A DNA stretch of 5,839 nt, from NCBI GenBank assembly GCA_020217265.1, contig JAIWOS010000060.1:1-5839 (forward strand). Reading direction: 5' to 3'. The first letter of the stretch is position 1. Each line of letters begins with the position of its first letter. The position numbers and the translations under genes were made by a program. Positions 1 to 5,839 of the stretch are shown here, in pieces. The notes below the pieces were generated by a model. That model had not been told where the DNA came from, made no database searches, and worked only from the letters and a program-made list of their open reading frames with translations. This DNA is from Thiobacillus sp. (lineage in GTDB: Bacteria > Pseudomonadota > Gammaproteobacteria > Burkholderiales > Thiobacillaceae).

Positions 1-240
1 CACGGCTTCGCTGCCGGCCGCGGTGGCGGCTTCGCCCGCTGCGGCGGCGGCTTCGCCGGTGGCGTGGGCGGCATCCTTCGCAGCGGTCGCAGCGGAGTCG
101 ACCGCCTGGCCTGCGGAGTCGGCGGCCGCGCCTGCGGCTTCCTTGGCTTGGTCCATCGCCGGCGCGGCGGCTTGCTCCGCTTTTTGACAGGCGCTCAGCG
201 CGAACGCGGCGAGCAAGGCGACGAGAAGTTTCGATTGCAT
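1..240 (-). CDS. Small alanine-rich lipoprotein, 3' end cut by window edge
   Basis: Probably an envelope lipoprotein of unknown function. The first 80 codons are visible and the frame is open to the window edge. Residues 1-18 form a short lipoprotein signal: Lys4, a hydrophobic stretch LLVALLAAFAL, then the lipobox LSAC with the lipidated Cys at 18. The residue after Cys is Gln, not Asp, which by the usual rule predicts sorting to the outer membrane. The rest is very rich in Ala with Gly, Asp, Glu, Lys and Ser, and has no other Cys and no Trp. It reads as repeating units such as GEAA (62-65 and 69-72, seven residues apart) and AKEAAG / AKDAAH, resembling LEA-like or amphipathic helix repeats. 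The start is the ATG at 238-240, supported by a GGGAGA ribosome binding site six bases upstream. The gene follows rluF on the same strand. I do not recognise the family; alanine-rich proteins of this type are common and poorly characterised. The lipoprotein call is firm, the function unknown. Confidence 0.75.
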   Translation of the reverse strand, partial: MQSKLLVALLAAFALSACQKAEQAAAPAMDQAKEAAGAAADSAGQAVDSAATAAKDAAHATGEAAAAAGEAATAAGSEAV

Positions 241-245
241 GTGGG

Positions 246-251
246 TCTCCC
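246..251 (-). promoter_or_regulatory. Ribosome binding site of the lipoprotein gene
   Basis: On the minus strand this reads GGGAGA and ends five bases before the ATG at 238-240. It is a good Shine-Dalgarno match and fixes the lipoprotein start, because no other in-frame ATG lies ahead of the lipobox. Confidence 0.6.
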
Positions 252-303
252 GGATGAATATGGTGATGGATGAAAGGACGCAGGCCCGCGGCCCGCAGCG
301 GGT

Positions 304-309
304 TTTATA
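304..309 (-). promoter_or_regulatory. Candidate -10 box for the lipoprotein gene
   Basis: The minus strand reads TATAAA in an otherwise GC-rich 121-base gap between rluF and the lipoprotein gene. Transcription would start near 297, giving a leader of about 57 bases. No acceptable -35 hexamer is seen 17-18 bases upstream (it reads CTCGTA), so this would need an activator or an alternative sigma factor, or it may not be a promoter at all. A GC-rich inverted repeat (CCCGC at 285-289 and GCGGG at 298-302, 8-base loop) lies next to it but has no T-tract, so it is not a convincing terminator. The lipoprotein gene may instead be read from the upstream uvrA-rluF unit. Confidence 0.25.
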
Positions 310-361
310 CGCCGATTCGTCCCGGCTACGAGCTCGCGTCTGCGATTTTTACAAACGCCGC

Positions 362-1096
362 TCAGAAGCGCTCGTCGCCGCGCAGGTAGCGCCATTGGCC
401 CGGCGGCAGGTCGCCCAGCCGCACGCGGCCGATGCGCACCCGCTTCAATCCGACCACTTTCAGGCCGACCAGTTCGCACATGCGGCGGATCTGCCGCTTG
501 CGGCCTTCACGCAGAAGGAAGCGCAACTGGTCGGCATTCTGCCAGGCGACTTTCGCCGGGCGCAGTTTCTTGCCGTCCAGACTCAGGCCGTGGTTGAGCA
601 GCGCGAGTCCGCGTTCGTCGAGCCGGCCCTCCACCCGCACCAGGTATTCCTTTTCCACAGCGGAGTCGTCGCCGATCAGCTGTTTGGCGATGCGGCCGTC
701 CTGCGTCAGCACCAAGAGACCCGTGGAGTCGATATCGAGCCGGCCGGCCGGCGCAAGCCCCTTCAACTGCGCGCGGGCGAAGCGCCGGGGTTCGCGGTCG
801 CCCGTCCAGCGCGTCTCGGCGCGAATCAGCGCCACGGCGGGCTCATGGCCGGGCTCGGGCTGGCCCGACACATAGCCGACCGGCTTGTGCAGCAGGATCG
901 TGACGCGCTCGGCCTGGCGCGCGTTCGCCTCGGCATCCAGGCGGATCGCGCAGTCTGGATCGACCTTGGTACCCAGTTCGGAAACCCGTTTGCCGTCGAC
1001 GAAAACCAGCCCCTGCTCGATATAGGCGTCCGCCTCGCGACGCGAGCACAGCCCGCGTTCGGACATGAGCTTGGACAGACGGACGGGCTCGCCCAT
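362..1096 (-). CDS. rluF: 23S rRNA pseudouridine synthase, RluF-like
   Basis: A 244-residue RNA pseudouridine synthase of the RsuA/RluB/RluE/RluF family, which isomerises uridine to pseudouridine in rRNA. The N-terminal S4 RNA-binding domain (about residues 6-55) has [18 protein letters not shown] and the segment [14 protein letters not shown], closely resembling E. coli RluF, which modifies U2604 of 23S rRNA. The catalytic domain follows: [10 protein letters not shown] (68-77), [17 protein letters not shown] (118-134) with the catalytic Asp at 121, EKEYLV (148-153), and [12 protein letters not shown] (197-208). It is shorter than E. coli RluF (about 290 residues), mainly through lack of a C-terminal tail. 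The start is the ATG at 1094-1096. The next Met (residue 11) would cut into the S4 domain, and the longer upstream frame runs into uvrA in an unrelated Arg/Ala-rich frame. The ATG lies one base after the uvrA stop and has only a weak ribosome binding site, suggesting translational coupling to uvrA. Family membership is certain; RluF rather than RluB or RluE is judged from memory of the motifs. Confidence 0.85.
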   Translation of the reverse strand: MGEPVRLSKLMSERGLCSRREADAYIEQGLVFVDGKRVSELGTKVDPDCAIRLDAEANARQAERVTILLHKPVGYVSGQPEPGHEPAVALIRAETRWTGDREPRRFARAQLKGLAPAGRLDIDSTGLLVLTQDGRIAKQLIGDDSAVEKEYLVRVEGRLDERGLALLNHGLSLDGKKLRPAKVAWQNADQLRFLLREGRKRQIRRMCELVGLKVVGLKRVRIGRVRLGDLPPGQWRYLRGDERF

Positions 1097-1097
1097 G

Positions 1098-3920
<2,823 letters not shown>

Positions 3921-4017
3921 GGGGTCGGAGCGTAATTCGCAACCTGCTAATATAGCGGACTTCCGCACCCAGCCGAATCGCGATCACGCCGTGGCCCAGC
4001 TCGACCTGTCCGAAAAC
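3921..4017. promoter_or_regulatory. Divergent uvrA / yajR intergenic promoter region
   Basis: This 97-base gap must hold the promoters for both divergent genes. Its only AT-rich island is CTAATATAG at 3947-3955. On the plus strand it offers TAATAT (3948-3953) as a -10 box for yajR, with a start near 3960. On the minus strand the overlapping TATATT (3949-3954) could be the -10 box for uvrA, with a leader of about 20-25 bases. The two would overlap almost completely, so RNA polymerase could probably serve only one direction at a time. Neither side has a good -35 hexamer at 17-18 bases (TTCGGC for uvrA, TCGGAG for yajR). No LexA-type palindrome CTGT-N8-ACAG is present. The region assignment is safe; the individual boxes are tentative. 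Confidence 0.45.
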
Positions 4018-5373
4018 ATGACCCGCAGCGAGAAGCGCGCGGCGTCGGGGCTTGCCGCCATCTTCGGCCTCAGGATGCTGGGCATGTTCCTGATCCTGCC
4101 GGTGTTCGCGCTGTACGCCGAACACCTGCCGGGCGGCGACAACCATACGCTGGTCGGGCTGACGCTGGGCATGTACGGGCTCACCCAGGCGGTGCTGATG
4201 ATCCCCTTCGGCATGGCGTCCGACCGCATCGGCCGCAAGAAGGTCATCATCTTCGGGCTGCTCGTTTTCGCGCTGGGCAGTTTCGTCGCCGCCGCGGCCT
4301 CCGACATTTACTGGACGATCTTCGGCCGCGCCCTGCAGGGCGCAGGCGCGGTATCGGCGGCGGTGACCGCCCTGCTCGCCGACCTCACCCGCGAGGAGCA
4401 CCGCACCAAGGCGATGGCGCTGATCGGCTCGTCCATCGGGCTGACCTTTGCCGTCTCGCTGGTCGCCGGCCCCGCGCTCAATACCCTGATCGGCGTGCCC
4501 GGCATTTTCGCGCTCACCGGCGTGCTCGCGCTGGCGGCAATCTGGGTGGTGCGCGCGTGGGTGCCCGATCCCGCCGATTCGCACTTCCATGCCGATGCCG
4601 AGGCGAACCCGGCGCGGCTCGCCGACGTGCTGAAAAACAGGCAGCTCCTCCGGCTCGACTTCGGCATCTTTGCCCTGCACGCCGCGCAGATGGCGATGTT
4701 CGTGGTGGTGCCGGTGGCGCTGAAGAATGCCGGTCTGCCCGCCGTCCACCACTGGTGGGTGTACCTGCCGGTGCTGCTGGGATCCTTTGTCCTGATGGTG
4801 CCGGCGATCATTTATGGCGAAAAGCGCGGCCGGATGAAACTCGTGTTCATCGGCGGGGTGGCGACCATGCTGCTGGCGCAGCTGGGCCTGGCCCTGGGCA
4901 TCGGGCAGGTCTGGAGCATCGTCGGCGCGCTGTTCTTCTACTTTGTCGCCTTCAACCTGCTCGAAGCCAGCCTGCCGTCGCTCATTTCCAAAATGGCGCC
5001 GGTCTCGGCCAAGGGCACCGCGATGGGCGTCTACAACACCGCGCAGGCGCTGGGCCTGTTCTTCGGCGGCGCGTTCGGCGGCTGGCTGGCGCAGCACCAC
5101 GGCTTTGCTGCCGTGTTCGTCTTCTGCGTCGTGCTGATGGCGCTCTGGCTGGGCGCCGCGCTGTCGATGGTGCCGCCGCCCGCGATCAGGACGCGCATGT
5201 TCCGCGTCGGCGCCATGCCGGCCGACCAGGCCGACCTGCTCCGAAGCCAGCTGGCGGGCGTGGCGGGCGTGGTCGAGGCCGTGGTGCTGGCCGAGGAGGG
5301 CGTGGCCATGCTCAAGGTCAGCCTCCAGGGCTGGGACGAGGCGCGCGCGCGCAGCCTGCTCGAGCCGGCCTGA
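4018..5373 (+). CDS. yajR: MFS transporter of the YajR type with C-terminal YAM domain
   Basis: An inner-membrane major facilitator superfamily transporter, probably a proton-driven exporter; the substrate is not known. The 451 residues (E. coli YajR has 454) carry twelve likely transmembrane helices between about 11 and 386. The conserved start [25 protein letters not shown] resembles E. coli YajR. Motif A is [11 protein letters not shown] (65-75, with D69, R70, G72, R73), a motif-B-like [13 protein letters not shown] spans 103-115, and a motif-C-like helix ends in GPAL (151-154). The second half has [18 protein letters not shown] (311-328) and [15 protein letters not shown] (332-346), both YajR hallmarks. 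Residues about 394-451 form the cytoplasmic ferredoxin-like YAM domain, ending in [19 protein letters not shown]. The ATG at 4018 is chosen because family members start just before this segment; a GTG at 3991 would add nine residues. Neither has a clear Shine-Dalgarno. It lies between uvrA and ssb and is co-directional with ssb, with no terminator seen between them. Confidence 0.88.
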   Translation: MTRSEKRAASGLAAIFGLRMLGMFLILPVFALYAEHLPGGDNHTLVGLTLGMYGLTQAVLMIPFGMASDRIGRKKVIIFGLLVFALGSFVAAAASDIYWTIFGRALQGAGAVSAAVTALLADLTREEHRTKAMALIGSSIGLTFAVSLVAGPALNTLIGVPGIFALTGVLALAAIWVVRAWVPDPADSHFHADAEANPARLADVLKNRQLLRLDFGIFALHAAQMAMFVVVPVALKNAGLPAVHHWWVYLPVLLGSFVLMVPAIIYGEKRGRMKLVFIGGVATMLLAQLGLALGIGQVWSIVGALFFYFVAFNLLEASLPSLISKMAPVSAKGTAMGVYNTAQALGLFFGGAFGGWLAQHHGFAAVFVFCVVLMALWLGAALSMVPPPAIRTRMFRVGAMPADQADLLRSQLAGVAGVVEAVVLAEEGVAMLKVSLQGWDEARARSLLEPA

Positions 5374-5379
5374 TAGAAT
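5371..5379 (+). promoter_or_regulatory. Candidate extended -10 promoter of ssb
   Basis: The bases TGATAGAAT form an extended -10 element: TG, one base, then TAGAAT (five of six matches to TATAAT). It overlaps the yajR stop codon TGA at 5371-5373. Transcription would start near 5386, giving ssb a leader of about 30 bases. No -35 hexamer is recognisable 17-18 bases upstream, which extended -10 promoters can tolerate. No terminator or CTGT-N8-ACAG box lies in the 42-base gap, so ssb may also be read from the yajR promoter. Confidence 0.45.
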
Positions 5380-5405
5380 CCCGGCCTGGAATCACGAAAC
5401 CGTTC

Positions 5406-5411
5406 AGGGGA
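5406..5411 (+). promoter_or_regulatory. Ribosome binding site of ssb
   Basis: AGGGGA, four bases before the ssb ATG at 5416-5418. It is the strongest Shine-Dalgarno in the window, fits a highly expressed protein, and confirms the ssb start. Confidence 0.7.
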
Positions 5412-5415
5412 AAAC

Positions 5416-5839
5416 ATGGCATCGGTCAACAAGGTCATACTCGTCGGCAACCTGGGGCGCGACCCCGAAATGCGCTATCTGCCCAGCGGCGAGGCCGTGG
5501 CCAATTTCAGCGTGGCCACCACCGACAAATACAAGGACAAGAGCGGTGCGCTCGCCGAACACACCGAGTGGCACAACGTTTCCTTCTTTGGCCGCACCGC
5601 AGAAGTGTGCGGGCAATACCTCAAGAAAGGCAGCCAGGTCTACATCGAAGGCTCGATCCGCTCGCGCAAGTACACCGACAAGAACGGCGTCGAGCGCACC
5701 GCCTACGAAATCCGCGGCGACCGCATGCAGATGCTGGGCGGCCGCGCCGGCGGCGGCATGGCCGACATGGACGACGGCGGCTACACCCAGGCGCCGCCGC
5801 CCGCCCGCAGCCAGCCAGCCGCTTCGCGTGGCGCGCCCG
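5416..5839 (+). CDS. ssb: Single-stranded DNA-binding protein, 3' end cut by window edge
   Basis: SSB coats single-stranded DNA as a homotetramer during replication, recombination and repair and recruits partner proteins. The first 141 residues are visible. The N-terminal OB fold covers about residues 1-108: [31 protein letters not shown] (27-36), [15 protein letters not shown] (50-64), [12 protein letters not shown] (68-79), and RMQMLGGR (103-110). From about 111 the Gly/Pro/Gln/Ala-rich flexible linker begins and continues off the edge, so the acidic tip that binds partner proteins (usually DDDIPF) cannot be checked. Of the DNA-stacking tryptophans of E. coli SSB, Trp54 is kept as W52, while the positions of Trp40 and Trp88 carry tyrosine (Y39 and Y86); both aromatic, so stacking should be kept. 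The start ATG at 5416 follows a strong ribosome binding site. It lies 42 bases behind yajR on the same strand. Confidence 0.97.
   Translation, partial: MASVNKVILVGNLGRDPEMRYLPSGEAVANFSVATTDKYKDKSGALAEHTEWHNVSFFGRTAEVCGQYLKKGSQVYIEGSIRSRKYTDKNGVERTAYEIRGDRMQMLGGRAGGGMADMDDGGYTQAPPPARSQPAASRGAP

Noticed and set aside
285..302. GC-rich inverted repeat between rluF and the lipoprotein gene, considered as a terminator.
   Set aside because: The stem is only five pairs with an eight-base loop and no T-tract follows on the minus strand.
4005..4020. CTGT followed by eight bases and ATGA, considered as a LexA box near the yajR start.
   Set aside because: The second half should read ACAG and matches poorly; it also overlaps the start codon of yajR rather than a promoter.
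5254..5271. Tandem nine-base repeat GCGGGCGTG in yajR.
   Set aside because: It encodes Ala-Gly-Val twice within the YAM domain, in frame and only two copies; likely chance or minor slippage in GC-rich DNA.
5376..5393. Repeated GAATC in the yajR-ssb gap, considered as a terminator or operator.
   Set aside because: The copies are direct, only five bases long and form no stem; one is part of the candidate -10 box.

Overview
The window is a GC-rich stretch of bacterial chromosome that looks like ordinary housekeeping DNA from a proteobacterium, most likely a betaproteobacterium. This rests on the protein character (a UvrA of exactly 940 residues, a YajR-type transporter, an RluF-type pseudouridine synthase) and on the gene order uvrA / MFS transporter / ssb, which I recall from beta- and gammaproteobacteria such as Pseudomonas. 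I cannot name the genus from sequence alone.

Layout. Positions 1-240 (minus strand) hold the first 80 codons of a small alanine-rich lipoprotein that runs off the left edge. Positions 241-361 are a short intergenic stretch with a candidate -10 box and a ribosome binding site for the lipoprotein. Positions 362-1096 (minus) encode an RluF-like 23S rRNA pseudouridine synthase. Its start codon lies one base after the stop codon of uvrA (1098-3920, minus), so the two form a tight uvrA-rluF transcription unit, possibly continuing into the lipoprotein gene. A 97-base divergent region (3921-4017) separates uvrA from a plus-strand MFS transporter of the YajR type (4018-5373), which carries a C-terminal ferredoxin-like YAM domain. 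After 42 bases comes ssb (5416 to the right edge, incomplete), with a strong Shine-Dalgarno and a candidate extended -10 promoter overlapping the transporter stop codon.

How the genes fit together. UvrA (nucleotide excision repair) and SSB (replication, recombination and repair) are DNA maintenance proteins. In E. coli the two genes are direct divergent neighbours; here a membrane transporter sits between them. No LexA-type operator of the CTGT-N8-ACAG form was found by eye in either intergenic region. The rRNA modification enzyme behind uvrA has no evident functional link to repair.

No stretch over 300 bases lacks a gene. I found no mobile element, CRISPR array, RNA gene or unrecognised multi-gene system. 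The very long open frames antisense to uvrA and yajR are best explained as composition-driven shadows. The observations worth a second look are modest: the uvrA-yajR-ssb linkage, the one-base uvrA/rluF junction, the repeat-built lipoprotein, and unusual start-site contexts.
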